A stretch of DNA of 64,000 nucleotides from the NCBI GenBank assembly GCA_008508345.1, contig QNGE01003527.1, positions 1 to 64,000 of the forward strand, read 5' to 3'. The notes under the pieces were generated by a model. The model had not been told where the DNA came from, did no database searches, and saw nothing but the letters and a program-made list of their open reading frames with translations. Both the position numbers and the translations under genes were made by a program. Shown here piece after piece: positions 12,301 through 24,815 of this stretch (position 1 is the stretch's first letter; each line of letters opens with the position of its first letter). The DNA is from Paragonimus westermani (lineage: Eukaryota > Platyhelminthes > Trematoda > Plagiorchiida > Troglotrematidae).

Positions 12301-15300
12301 GCGCAATTTGGCACTTGGTATTTCGGCCTATGAGATTTTGAAGTTGCTGAGAACGCAGATATCCATATTCCGTTCACATCTGACTGCACCTTTATAAACA
12401 GCCAGATACGGCCGAACGGCAGAGAATAATTCTGATCACTGCAGACGTGCTTAAGCAACATACCGGAATTCGACACGTGTGATTTATAGACGATACGTAG
12501 GCGACAACTATGATGCACATCACAACCAATGAGAAGTAACAGTGTTTCTTAATTTTTTTAAACGATCTGCTCAATAAGTTTACAGTCATACTTGAATTGA
12601 GGTAGGATGAACGTCTTTCAGTTGTTGACGTTCTACTGAGAAATCTCAAGAATGAGTCACTGCCCGCATAATCAAGGTAACTTCTGCATCGAATGCACGT
12701 GAACATGACCCGGTTGGATTTTTCATTCACAAGGTTTGACCTATTGTGACAGATCAGTTAAAAAATGTGTCGAATTCTTTGCGAGACTATTGGCCCAAAG
12801 GTACGAAATGAGGTTTATTAAGGAACATTCACCTTCCATTTGCCGTTCCGTACAAAATCTCACTGTCTTTGAAATGTGGGACCGTATAAACGCAGCAACC
12901 GCATGCAAAGTTATTTGAGAGGCCAAATTGGAAGAAACTGCTCATCTTCTGACTGCGTTTAGGAAGAACCTGATGTTTTTTATGCTTAACTCAAAGCTGT
13001 ATACAGAGCTGATAGTGTCAGTAAAGATTGATACAGACACCTTTGCATATGTATCAACGGACACATACTGACGTAGTTTCTGAATTCAAAAATCGTCTGT
13101 ACAGCCAACAATAATATGAAAACACCAACTACCTTTCGGTTGTTTCAGATGTGTGGACCCGGATACAAACTCCGGAGTAAAAACCAAAGGGATTATTCAA
13201 CAGACCTGTCTTCTACCTCTGTCGGGTATGCAAACGGACACACTGTGTTTTGTACCCGAGCGCACAACTGAACCGACGACTGTCTTCAGAGCGTCTTTTA
13301 GATCTCAACCTAAAGCAGATGTTCAGTATAGCAAAAATCCGCTTCCGTACACTAACTAAATACCAACTTGTGTGACCAGAAATGAGCGACATCCAACATT
13401 TCGTTAATGTCATAGAAATTCGACTATTGCAATTGATTTTCCTTTCATTTTTCCACTCTTTCAGGACAAACAAACTCTGGCTGGCTTGTTTTTTATTAGC
13501 GTTAATGAATTTCATCGAATAGTGACGCCAAAGTGTGTCTACTATAACAGGATAATTTTTCTAAATGATGCTACTGTGCACGAATAATCGAATAACCAAT
13601 CTCCTTTCACAACACGGAACAGCATAAGTTAAAGTACAAACGGATGAAAAAGTCTTCTGTTTCACAACGCTGCTAAGTGAAGTGAAAGTCACGATTTCGA
13701 GTGACAGTTTATTCTTTTTTCCGGTTATCTCTCTAGCATTCACTCTGAACATCTGAGAGATCGGATTGCTCTATTTCCATGAATTCTATCTCGTGTAGAA
13801 CTAGCAATAGAACAGCCTTAGCACATGTATTCACTACATTATTACTGGCGTGTGTATTACTAACAAAATAGGTCCACATGGTCAGTAATGCTGTATGTGA
13901 GTTGCCTGTCGTCACTCTTTTTCGCTTATATGCCAACACCAAGTTCTTCTTATACTTGTGTGTATCCGATGAGATCGGAGCTTTTCAGCTTTTTCTATGG
14001 TAAGTTAGCATTTTCTGCTGGTTTCCCACAAATACCTACTATCTGCGGTCTCTTGAGTTATAGTTTTCTGTCAACATTAGCTGTCCGACAGCCTCGTGGA
14101 CATCGAACGCGCCACAGTTACTTTACATCAGTTAATTAATTATATATAGGTCTATCAAGAGGACTGCTGCGTTCCAGTAGAACATGAACATACAGTTACC
14201 AAAGTGTTACCTTCTTTGGTCAACCAGTTTAAAAAGTTCTGTATACTACCTCCCTGGATGTATCACCTACCAGTCATTTACTTTCTTTTGTCATCAAAGG
14301 ACTATACTTTTGCCATGTTCTCAAGACACCTACCTATTGCAACAACATTCACTATTAACAGTTTTTTGATTTCATTGTTTCCTTTCATTTTCCAATATGC
14401 AGACGTTATTCAATGTAGCTCACCCCTGAATACCAGTCTCTCTCTCTCAGAGTGTGTCAACATTTTTTACTAGATCCCCGTAAAAATATCTATTTGCATA
14501 CACATCGTTTCACTATTTTCATTTTATCCCCTGTTAAGCTGGTCAGCAATCTACTCTGGAGAGCGCATTTTGGAGTACGGAAACGAAATTGTTGTGTCTC
14601 TAAAGCACACCTTACATTGTATATCACCTAAATTCGCTCTTAGATATTGTTATAGATCATCAGTTTTTTCTCAGCTTCCACGATGAAGTTGAATCTAAAT
14701 CTCACGGTCAAACTGCAATGATGATAGTATTCTGTTCTAAGATGGAATGAAGCTTGTTGGACTGGATCCCACTGACTGATCGTTTGTGTGCTGTCAATCT
14801 TAGCACTTCAGTCGGTCGACACATACAAGAAAGACAACGCTTATTTGTCATATCTCTCTGTTCCAACTGTCCACATTCTCTCAAGATAGTCTTCTGCAAT
14901 GACACCTTGGTCTTTTGAGAATGTTATGCCTGCTAACAACAAACGAAAATCGTCACCATTTTACTCCGGAGGAGAAGCGATTGGGTGGTATACTTCGTGT
15001 CTGTGTGCGGCTCACTGGCAATGGTTGCAGCCATTATAATTCTGCGCATCTAATGAAACCTACAAGCACAGTTGCGCACCCAAGCACAAAAGACGATAAT
15101 ATCCCACACACAGAGACCACCCTAAGCAACTTAATCGGAGATGAAGATACAGCCATCCATGGTGTCGCTCCGTTAAAAGTTCTAGTCCATTTATGAGCTC
15201 AACACCTTGACTTAGAACGTGCCGCGAATCATAAACTCCTTGGTTTATAGCGTGTGGAGAAATCATTTTCTTGCAAACAAACAATATTCAGATAAAAACT

Positions 15301-15662
15301 TTAGATCTGACGTTGCAGTAATCCGAGATTGAAACTGCCGCCCGGTGGAAGACTAATCGGTATTTGAAATGCGGACGGTATTTCTTCACCTGGTTCTTTT
15401 GCAAAGAACGTGCATGTCATGTTGAACAGCATAAATGATATACCTGGGTCTTACAGCACACACTTTGCCCCTTCAAAACTCGTGGCGCATTCGAGAGCCT
15501 CCATCACTTGTAGCATCGCGAGCACGTCGACTGGTCGATTAAACGCACATTTTGTAGTGCGTGTGTGAGATAAATTTGGTTCTGTTGGTCAGCGAATTGG
15601 CCTACGCGTGTTGAAGACACATCTTTATACTCTTGTTACTCGATAAACCTTGTTCCATTCAG
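6366..15662. other. Long stretch with no recognised gene
   Basis: Nine kilobases in which no open frame could be tied to a known protein. Frames of about 100-112 codons at 12392-12730 and 13213-13515 (minus) have no motif. A pyrimidine-rich run around 13890-14480 yields hydrophobic but unremarkable frames. No tandem arrays or tRNA boxes were noticed. It may be intergenic or a large intron with very old repeats. Confidence 0.45.
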
Positions 15663-15977
15663 CTACCAAGTACTGGATGAGTAGATTTTGTTCAGAGGGA
15701 CAGTCCATTTGCAGACATCTGCGAGATGTGCAAGTTCGCAACCGACAGCTGAGATAACGAAACAACACAGTCTTCTTTGATTAAGACACGTATTACGTAT
15801 AATACCCAGAAACCTGCCGCACCGCGCGTTATTGACTATGACTGTTAATTTTCGAAGTAGTCCGTGGTATGGCCAAAGAGTAGCGCCGTCCCAAAATATG
15901 GAAGTATTGAGCACTCCTCTGAACAAAGCTGGTGGAAGGCGTCTGGTCAATTTGAGATTTTGAGACACTGGACACAT
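15663..15977 (-). pseudogene. Old LINE C-terminal relict
   Basis: An open minus-strand frame of 104 codons whose middle resembles the post-RT region of the LINEs in this window. SQNLKLTRRLPPALFRGVLN matches the usual N-L-x-x-L-W-R-R ... K-G-R-V-Y pattern, and LLRKLTVIVNNARCGRFLGI matches the L-R-K-L-x-V-F-D-x-R-C-L-R-x-I-x-G-I pattern. It is far more diverged than the neighbouring LINE B copy, whose 3' end begins 20 bp to the right. I see it as an old relict beside which a younger, related element landed. The match is by eye and the conserved L-L-Y-G motif is lost. Confidence 0.45.
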
Positions 15978-15980
15978 TAT

Positions 15981-15996
15981 GTTGGAATCACCATCA
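15981..15996. repeat. Left target-site duplication of LINE B
   Basis: The 16-base string gttggaatcaccatca is repeated exactly at 16843-16858. The two copies bracket the LINE B insertion. Confidence 0.85.
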
Positions 15997-16842
15997 TCAT
16001 CATCATCATAGACAGCAATACATCAGTGGTTAACACTAATGCTTAACTGCCACACAACCATGAAGAAACAGCAAACCCTATATAGAAAGAGAGAAGGAAA
16101 AAGAAGGGGACGGGAAGGGACCTAACTACTGAAAATGACTACGTCCCTATTCAAACATTCAGCATCAAGGTGCCTACACCTTGCAAACAACACAACCGAG
16201 CTGCAAGTGAGAGTAAGGCGTCATCAGCGAGACAGCTTCCTTACGGCTTTCACTGCCCCGCGTCATTAAATGCACTCACTTCACAGACAGCTCGGACAAA
16301 CAACGACAACATTCACGCCACTGAGCTCGATTAGCCGCCATCTCACCTAGTGTCTCCAACCACCGACTCTGTGAGTCGCGAGGACCCCAGCCCGGGAGAC
16401 GAACACGACCCACGGTGGCCAACCCCTTCGTGAACGACTTCATTTCCCTACGCCAGGTCATTGTCTGTCCACCTCGCACCTTACACCAGTCGATCGCAGT
16501 GTCAGCGAATAGTGCTCGGTGTGGAAGACGACTAACTGGCATTCTTAATACATGACCTAACCATCTAAGCCTGTGTAAACGTAGAGATTGGACAAGAGAA
16601 CTCGTCTGACAATCACTACCAAACACCCGCTTCCTAACCTCCTCGTTACGTACGCGCTGATGCCACCCGATACGAGCGATTGAACGCAGACATCGGTGGT
16701 CAAATACTTGAAGACGGTTCACGTCTTCTACCCTGAGCGGCCAGGTTTCGCTGCCGTAAAGTAATACGGCTCTCACCGTTGTCTTATATACACGACCTAT
16801 AAGCTTCAGAGAAATACACCTCTGTCGCCAGAGATGCCTCAA
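15997..16842 (-). mobile_element. Young 5'-truncated LINE (family B)
   Basis: A LINE insertion of about 846 bp, with its 3' end at the left. The 3' terminus carries a short trinucleotide tail, (tca)n on the plus strand, that is TGA/ATG repeats on the element strand; several LINE clades, including RTE, end in such repeats. The 5' truncation point is at 16842, and perfect 16-bp target-site duplications flank the element. The 3' UTR (15997-16275) and coding tail (16276-16842) are closely matched by 54111-54650, a second and further truncated copy. The coding tail has no stop, which together with the perfect duplication argues for recent insertion. Confidence 0.92.
16276..16842 (-). CDS. LINE B reverse transcriptase C-terminal region (partial)
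   Basis: An uninterrupted 188-codon stretch ending in a stop at 16276, which is the C-terminal tail of a LINE ORF2-type protein. The element-derived part begins LRHLWRQRC. It continues through GRVYKTTVRAVLLYGSETWP, RLQVFDHRCLRSIARIGWHQ and LHRLRWLGHVLRMP, which are the landmarks downstream of the RT palm in a widespread animal LINE family. A conserved tryptophan- and arginine-rich tail follows. The catalytic RT motifs and the endonuclease lie beyond the 5' truncation, so this fragment is not functional alone. The open frame continues upstream to 17049, but residues before LRHLW come from the target-site duplication and flanking DNA and should not be counted as protein. Confidence 0.88.
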   Translation of the reverse strand: MRHLWRQRCISLKLIGRVYKTTVRAVLLYGSETWPLRVEDVNRLQVFDHRCLRSIARIGWHQRVRNEEVRKRVFGSDCQTSSLVQSLRLHRLRWLGHVLRMPVSRLPHRALFADTAIDWCKVRGGQTMTWRREMKSFTKGLATVGRVRLPGWGPRDSQSRWLETLGEMAANRAQWRECCRCLSELSVK

Positions 16843-16858
16843 GTTGGAATCACCATCA
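16843..16858. repeat. Right target-site duplication of LINE B
   Basis: An exact copy of the 16 bases at 15981-15996, marking the 5'-truncated end of the LINE. Confidence 0.85.
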
Positions 16859-19800
16859 GCCATGTGTTGGGTCATAGGGAATGGCAAACCCATATCTGCG
16901 AGATCGTGTACTCTTCTCTTTCCTTCCATTTCACAAAGATAGTTTCTTTGTTTTTCTTGTTTATTGTTCATACATTCACCTTTATCTATTAATATTCTAC
17001 TTCGCGAACTCTTGCCAAGACCACAGTGAACCCGATCCATGATACTCACATGTATATCTCAAATAATCGTGATGAGAATTGAGAATGATACATAAACACC
17101 TGTCACAAGGGTAGTTCTTTAGTCTTCTTAAAAGCATTTCCAACGGGTTTGAATCAATCGTGATTGGGGAGCATCCTTGAAACAAACCGAAGCCTCATTC
17201 ATTCACTGTGCCAATCTGCAAGTTTTATTGACGAATATGCAAATCAGGCCCGCCAATCCGTCCAGTACATGTATGGAAAGTTTGTAGCTAACTGTTTTCA
17301 GTAAGTATCATCAAGCGTCTACAGATACGAAGGTTGTTTTCAGATTTTTCGAAGCATGTTCACTGAGGGTGGTCAGATTCTTTGAAAATGCGTGGATGGC
17401 AGTCTGACCAGGAATGGTCTGTTTGCTTACCTGTGTTGCATGATCGAATGGGGCTTTAAGAACTTTACAGAAGCTTGGTCACTGGTGATATAGTGCTTGC
17501 TTAAACTGTTTTGGGAAGCGCAGTTTAGGGTTGTAGTAACTTGTGACCTCCTATGTTGTCAGTAGTGAATGTTTTATGAGGTAGTAGTGGTGGTCTTGAG
17601 TTATTTTGAAGATGGTTGTGAAAAAACCATCCACGTTGAAATGATAATCTGTCTTGACAACATTCGGCTCGACAAAAGTCAAGGGTAGTTCAGTTAGATC
17701 ACTAAATAACAATTTCACAAGATGGTGACGGACCACTTCCGAAAATCCCAGAATTAAAAAATCAGTTTTGGAAGGCTGTAAGTTTGAGACCGACTGAGGA
17801 TTACTAATTTCAGGACGAACTTTCATCTAACGGCAAACACCTGTGTTTGCGCTTTTTGCAAAGGCGTTCATGGTGGGCTAGTTGCACCTCTTAAGATAGC
17901 TGATAGAGCTTTTTAAAAAGGTTGCTGGAGTAAGTTCTTCAAGAACCCGCCATGATATTTTAAATTCCATTCTCTTCATCAGTATGATCCGTTTAGTACG
18001 GACCGCCCTGTGTATTGCGTAACACCCGACAGACGGTTCAGTTAATCCTGACTTAACATCGCCACATGAACCAACGAACCCAGGGCAAGCGGAAGCAGTG
18101 TTTAAAAATCCTCAGTTGAAGTGCAGAGTATGAGCCACTGAGGTTTGAGAATGACAATAGGCATTGGAATATCCTGAGCGTGCAACGCGCCAGTACACAG
18201 TTTGACCAACGCGAAATTTACGAATTGATCCCACGACTTAAGTTGGAATTAGATTGTTCTGGAGGTGCCACGATTCACTGTAAGTAATTCACACGTTAAT
18301 TACCGAGTCCATCTGTGACGAAAGCTAGACCTTATGCCCACATTCAATTAGAGCCATACCAAACGTAATTGAAGCCATATGGAACAGACCAGCACTACGC
18401 TCTTTTGTCATAGACGTTCACATACATGTGTGCCTACCTTCAATATGAAAATGTGCATACCGGTTGATTGAATGCAAGACAGCTTGCGTACTACGGTAGA
18501 ATTTTTGTCGATTCTTAGTAAATGTATAAGTGCTTGCTGAACATGACAAAACAACTGCCGTTTGCAAAGTTAGTCCTTTGTTACCTGTAAGATTCAATGA
18601 AAAACATTGCAACCCAACGGTGCGTCCATTATATCCCTCTTGTTTATTCGCTTTTATATTTAGTCACCCTCTTAGTATTGTTTATTCAAAATAAAGAAAT
18701 TTGTTCATTTCACCAAACAGCTTTCATAACCGTCGTGAACAGTTGTCTTCAACTGTACGACTGCTTTCTCTATTGATGTTGTCCAGTAAAAGACATGAAG
18801 TGTGATTATTGAGAAGTTCGCCGGCGCATATAAATTCTTACGACTAACTTGTCCAGCATGCTATCATATTCATACAACAAATATGTCTTCTACGTCATTG
18901 TCATTGTTCTTGATAACCGAGAGAAGAACGATAAAGCGAACCAAAAAAGGTTATTTACAAAATAGGCTGACCTCAGGAAAATGCTGTAAGAATACCACTA
19001 ACGTAAGCACTCACTTGGACATGACGCAAATTTCAGCCAGACGTTATATTTCCAGCGCGAACCGAATCACGCTAAGTGACACCTTACAAGTTGATTCACT
19101 GTTGTGATCAACATCAATATGTCGCAGAGTAATGTGACTGCTTGATTATCTTATGGTTTGTTTCGATCACTATTTGTTCAGATTATTTCGTACACGAAAC
19201 ATAAAAAACTGTCAACAAATATTGTCGGTCAGCGCGCAGCTCTGAAGCCAGCCATAGTTGTAATTTCCGTTTCCTAATTTGTTCCCGTGCATTGCTGTCT
19301 GAGCAAGCACGACTGTTTCTGCACTCGCAGTCAAATAAATCTGGTTCTAAATCCATCATTTTTGATCACTTTCAACTCAATGTTTGGGCTGCGTTCCTAT
19401 GAGAAAAAATCTATGCTTGATATTTGAATCAGTTCGAGCTCACGACTGTCACGTAGCCCATTCAAAATTCACCCTTCGGACTTGCGAGGTGACTGGAAAT
19501 TACTGGATTATCCCTAAAGGTTTCCAATCCTAATTACTTCCGCAGTAATTCTTCACTTCGGTTATCACCTTCAAATGGAGTTCTCGACACGCCTTCGTAA
19601 GCTTCTGCTACATACTGTCCACTGACTCCTTTGCACTCAGACAATGCACGCATATGCGCACTGGAACTGCTCATCGCCTTCTCAGAAATTAGTTATATTT
19701 TGAGAAGTGTTATATCACAGTTTTTGATTAGCTTCAGGCTATCACAATTATAAGGTGAAAATGAGGACATCTGGTGCACCAAAGTCAAACGGGTAAAGTC

Positions 19801-22472
19801 CAGACTAGGCCAGATTTAGTGGTTCAGCACTTCTACGGTCAACTAGTGACGCATTACGAATAAAGTGAAAACCGAAGGGTGATTGCTGTGTTGTCAGTTT
19901 CACAAGTCGAACATGCATCCAACTAACCACGTTTGCGTTAGTATCCACGCCACATATTTAAACAGCCGATTCGCCTAAGTACCGATGAAACCTACATGAA
20001 ATCGTTCCAGCTGTTAACCACTTAAATGTAAACGTCACTTGAAGCAGGTTAAAAGATTATTTACATGGTGTCCATTTAATCAACTCCAGGTGAAGTACAT
20101 CATAAGTGTGCCTCACGAAGGGTGTCTGTATGAAAATCATTTTGCACCTTGATCTTACTAGAATGTTGGAATACGTTATGCAGGCCAGTGTGAGTGCAAC
20201 ATGACTTTGAAAGTAGAGCTGTGTGAAAAGTGGGCATACGTTTGAGCACGAATTGTCGTTAGAACTGTGGCTGGTGTGCTAACATATGTGAACAGGTTGA
20301 ATGATTGACGTTCATCTTCACGATGTTAGTAGGTCTGGTGTTAAATTACGGATGTTTTGTTTGTATAGCCAATCGTAGCTAACAGAGGACTCAGAGGTAA
20401 GCGTTATCAGGTAGGTTGAAACCACTTAAAATTTTTACGGTATACTCACCGTGCGAACTATATCTTCACGTCAGAAAATGTCACTCATCTCAACTGTGAT
20501 GTCAACGCGTGTTATTCGAGTAGTTACATGCATTGTTGAGCAAAAGTGGACATGACGGAACAGTCGTTCTCAGCTGACGAAAACCGCATGCCCAAGACAG
20601 AAACACAACTCTACCCCAATTTTCACATATGTTCCACTCCTTGTGCTCAAACTTAAAATGACATTGCAGAATGCATACCTGAATACCTGAAAGGGAACGA
20701 TAATGTTCTTATTTTAAATAAATTAATGAGGAACGTCAGATAATTATCAGAGACGGATTTATAATTCAACCAAAGAAGGCTCTCCTTTGGTGGCATCCAG
20801 GAGGAAATCTTCTTCCGATTCATTTTAAAGACCTCAAAACTGTTCAATAGCACGCTTCCGAAAAGCGTATCAGTGTGAATTAGGTTTGTGTCACACCATT
20901 CCTGGCATAACGCAGATGTAAACGTGGATATCTTGTTGCATTTGATCAGTTACGCATCCAGTCAAATCCATGAAAGCAGCTGGGCGTAGGCTACATTTTC
21001 ATGCTATAATACGCATGTTCTGAAGTACTGCATGAAAGAAAATTATCTTGGTTGGCACTGTTGACGGATTAACTAGCTTCCGGGTTGACGTTTTGTGTGG
21101 AAACATAGGTGCTTTGTTAAGTGACCCGATCAGTCCAGAAGTCAAATCAACATAGCACTGTTAACCCATCAGTGGCTTTCTCACTTAGATAACCCATCTC
21201 CTCGAATATTGTCAGTCGTCAGAAAGACAAAACTGAAATTACTCTCGCTGATAAATATTAAAATGTTCGTTCAACTTACAGAGATCATAAGTGGTCCAGA
21301 GCAATTAAAGGTGAGTTCCGTATATTGTAGTGACTTAACCAGAAACTACATCATCCCTAACGTCTAGCACCGGTCTGCATCCTATTGCGCAAGTATCACT
21401 TTGTGTGTTCGTTGACGCTTTAAAAACACTGCGCGTTTACCTCTTTCTAAAACCATTTGATAGTTGTCTCCCCTCAATATTGATTAGTGAGAAAAGCAAC
21501 CTAATGGTTGTCCCGCTTCCTTTTACTCCAATGGCTGGTTGTCACTGGGATCAGCTGTTTGTAGGAGTAGTGACAGGTGATGGCACGAAAAATCGGGTGT
21601 AAATGCCCTTCTTAGACGATTGCCCCAAGAATACTCCGTCAACCTGAACCACTAAGAGAATGTACATACAAAATATCCAGCTATGTTCTTACAATGGGTT
21701 AAGATATGTTTACACCTGCAAGTAGGCATTTACGCCACAGTGGTAAGTGTCAACATCTAAGGCCATTACACTTGGGAGTAAAATGCGAATATGCAATTCT
21801 ACTCATGTTTTAGTGACGTGGCCATCAAACACTTCGGAACGTAAATTGTGAGAAAGATGCCTGCCTATGATTTTCGCGATGGCGGAACAACGTGAGGATC
21901 AGCGCTCTCGCTGGGTGAAGCCTCGACATGTTTGGCCAGGATGTCGGCAGTGTTGATTAATTTGGACCGGAGAAGCCAACATGTGAAATAGACGAATCCG
22001 AATTCTTTTGAACAGACCTAAGTGACCCTAGAGTTCAAGGGGACGGATTAGCCTTACAGCAAATAATGTAACCAACAGCCACAGCGACCCGTCGCCAACA
22101 ATAAGCATTGAGGAATACGCTGTTCGCAATATGGTAACAAGTCGTTCACGTGTCAATGTGACAATCACCGCGATGAAGTAATCGAAATAAAACTGGAATC
22201 TGATCCACTATCTCTGCTACTATTTAGTTACCATAAATGTTGAAAACTTATGATAGTGAATAACTAATTCAGAGACAAACATCAATGGATGCCAGTATTT
22301 CGCACGGCTCGTCAGCGCCAACTCAACTATCACACAGACAGTTTCAGCATAAGGTATACAACATTTTGGGTGACATAAACTGTTAGTGGACGCCAGTCAG
22401 TATGATGTAAAAAATATGCACACACACACACACCATAGTTGAGACTGACGACAGTTTGAGTTTTAAGCCAAC
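16859..22472. other. No recognised gene
   Basis: Nothing here could be tied to a known family. The minus-strand frame at 17551-17826 was tested as an FN3 exon and rejected because no phase-1 acceptor fits. A (CA)7 microsatellite lies near the right edge at 22419-22432. Confidence 0.45.
22419..22432. repeat. (CA)7 microsatellite
   Basis: Seven perfect CA units directly visible in the sequence. Confidence 0.9.
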
Positions 22473-22690
22473 TCATTGCGACAACCTCAGCATAGTCTCA
22501 GAAGCCTTGGATCGTGTTAACGCTCTACGATCGTGAAGACCTAGGTCAACTCCAGTTACGAACAGTTGATGTGATGTGTCGAACAATCGACAAAACTGGA
22601 GGCCTTCGACTTCTCCTATTACAATGACAGGTTGTGAGATTTGTTTATGAGCCCACTTTAGTACAAGTTTATTAGTGCTTAAGACCAACG
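22473..22690 (-). pseudogene. Possible LINE endonuclease scrap
   Basis: A minus-strand frame of about 71 codons with QISQPVIVIGEVEGLQFCRL followed by FDTSHQLFVTG. The string P-V-I-V-I-G resembles the strand leading into the G-D-F-N motif of apurinic-type LINE endonucleases of the CR1/jockey type. The later part resembles the L-x-Q-x-V-x-x-P-T-R region, with the middle deleted. The D-F-N itself is not present. The match is short and made by eye, so chance is possible. Confidence 0.25.
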
Positions 22691-24621
22691 GATTATCGAT
22701 TCTTCCTCCGCAGTTACGTAGGAGTTGACGTAGGCAAAACGATCAGCCATCAAGATGTTGGTCATCTTTAATTCTGTCACAGATTGCTCCGATTCTTAGT
22801 TTGGCAAAGTTGTGAACCTTCTCCAATGATGGGACATGTTATGTTGTTCGTACAGTCACAAAACCTCTTTGAAAATAGCTCAGTACGCCACGATATACCA
22901 TTTCATTCATGCCACATTTGTGCCTATGCTCGCTGTGACGTAGTGTGAGAGGTTTTGAATGTCCCATCTCCCACAACCGCGTTATGAGTGTTGTGCAACG
23001 TAAGCGGAAATTCAGGTTCGGTTAGTTGCAGTAACCTTCACACTGCACACAGTACTTGTTTCATTAGGCTGAAACCAATCAAATGAACTTAGTGAACAGA
23101 TCGCGTCGGTCATCTGCCATTGTGTACTTCGCATGATGATATTCCTCAGATTCTGGCTGATGTGCTAGTACAAGATTATTGTGCACACTCTTGAGACAGA
23201 GGACACATTTCTCAGTGAGCTCCCGGTCTTAAGAATAAAACAAAATATCGTTTACTTAACGAACGCGATACAAAAATTATGACAAGATATCACTTTGTTG
23301 ACTCTCGATTATGATCATTACAGAGTTAGCAAAACACTTGACCAATGGACGATCGTTCGCCAAACCACCAAGTGGTGTCTGGGGAAAGTTTTAAAAACTG
23401 AGGCAGACTTTAGCGGTGCACAGTCAGAACAAAACCACCAGACAACCGGTCTGTGGGATAAGAGGGAAATTTTTTAAGGCTATCAATGTGTACGAATAAA
23501 TTCCAGTTTGTAGCAGATTATATTTTGTTAGACCAATGTATGTAATTTGGTATACAACACTCTTGAAGAAGACCATCCGAGGTGATTGAGGCGCAGAGAA
23601 TTACAAACTGCTCGTAACGTTACATCATTCTCAAACGATTTAACACCAATGCACTTTGTTCGTTAAAAACCATAAATTGCTATATGTTACTTAGCACTCA
23701 CTTCATTTCAGTGCAAAAGTGAATTAGGGTTTCAAGGTTGGTACTTTTCGACCAGCGGTATGACAGAAGGAATTCGGCCTTATACCACATTTCTCATCGT
23801 AATCCAACGGTTCATCAAGTCTGTTTGTCATCATGCGCCAGACCACAGAAGACTGCTTCCACTTAACCACGGATAAACGTAAACAGCTGTATCGTCTCAC
23901 TCGGAAAACGAAAAACTGGGTACCAACAAGAAAACGCTGTTTGGACATGATTATCTCAAGTAACCGTAGCTCATCTCCTGACAACCAGTCAGTGGCCAGA
24001 AAGCTACATCAGTACGCGCTTTACTCATTGGAATATTTTAATCATTGCACCCACACTGTCCAGTTTGGTAGTTTGCCTACACTGCAACACAGATATCCAA
24101 ACTTATCGTTCTCATCACGCAACCAACATAAATTTCATTGAGAAGATAAACCCACAGCTACAGAACAGATTACAACACAACGCTATCTCCGCCACCCACG
24201 TAAGTTGCACGAACTGGTCATATCTAAATTTGCTACCACCATATCAGTGGAGACTTGATGGTACATCAGGTTGACTTACAGTCCAAGTAAAGTTGTGAAA
24301 GTTGAATTGTGTTCATATATAATCTTCCTGAATTGAATTGATTTTCGTCATAGTTCACTAAGCCTGCATTTGGAGTTTTATTCTACCGGTCAGCACTGAT
24401 GCGATTCAGAAGTACTTTTTATCTCATCCACTGAAACCGCAATTTACCGGGGATATACAGTGTGGCCTAACCAATACGCCGCAAAAGTTTTCCACAAACT
24501 CGTTTTAGCCTATGTGATTCAGTCAGTTACTCCACTTACTCAGAAAATCACATGCACACAGGAGCCAATGCCAGATTATGAAAACTGATGAGTAGTCGAG
24601 GATTTGTTTTGTTCTCAAGTT
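22691..24621. other. No recognised gene
   Basis: The overlapping frames at 23724-23984 (minus) and 23833-24141 (plus) have no motif I recognise. No repeats were seen. Confidence 0.4.
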
Positions 24622-24815
24622 GGCCATCACTCACACTTGAAGGCAGCGTTCGAATTCTGATAGACTTTCCAGCCAGCCTCTTTCGAAAAGAAGCACTAGA
24701 CTCGAGTTTCGCTCACATCAAAGCTTGTCGGTAGTGCACATACTTGGCATGGCCGGAACTAGAACTCCGGCCACGCGTTCATGAGCCAGCCGTGTTGACC
24801 ACTGCGCCATTGACC
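24622..24815 (-). repeat. tRNA-derived SINE
   Basis: Read on the minus strand, the element begins with a tRNA-like head. The A box is TGGCGCAGTGG (inside 24791-24809) and the B-box-like GGAGTTCTAGTTCC is at 24755-24768, a spacing suitable for RNA polymerase III. The body matches 56075-56235, including the shared run around TCGAAAAGAAGCACTAGACT on the plus strand (about 24680-24705). The 56 kb copy lacks the A-box part of this head, so this copy is the better guide to the family's 5' end. Confidence 0.75.

Noticed and set aside
16859..17049. N-terminal extension of the LINE B open frame
   Set aside because: It lies outside the right target-site duplication, so it is flanking DNA that happens to stay open.
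17551..17826. Minus-strand 91-codon frame that looked faintly like an FN3 domain
   Set aside because: No acceptor giving the phase-1 start used by the other FN3 exons, no donor, and no conserved tryptophan.
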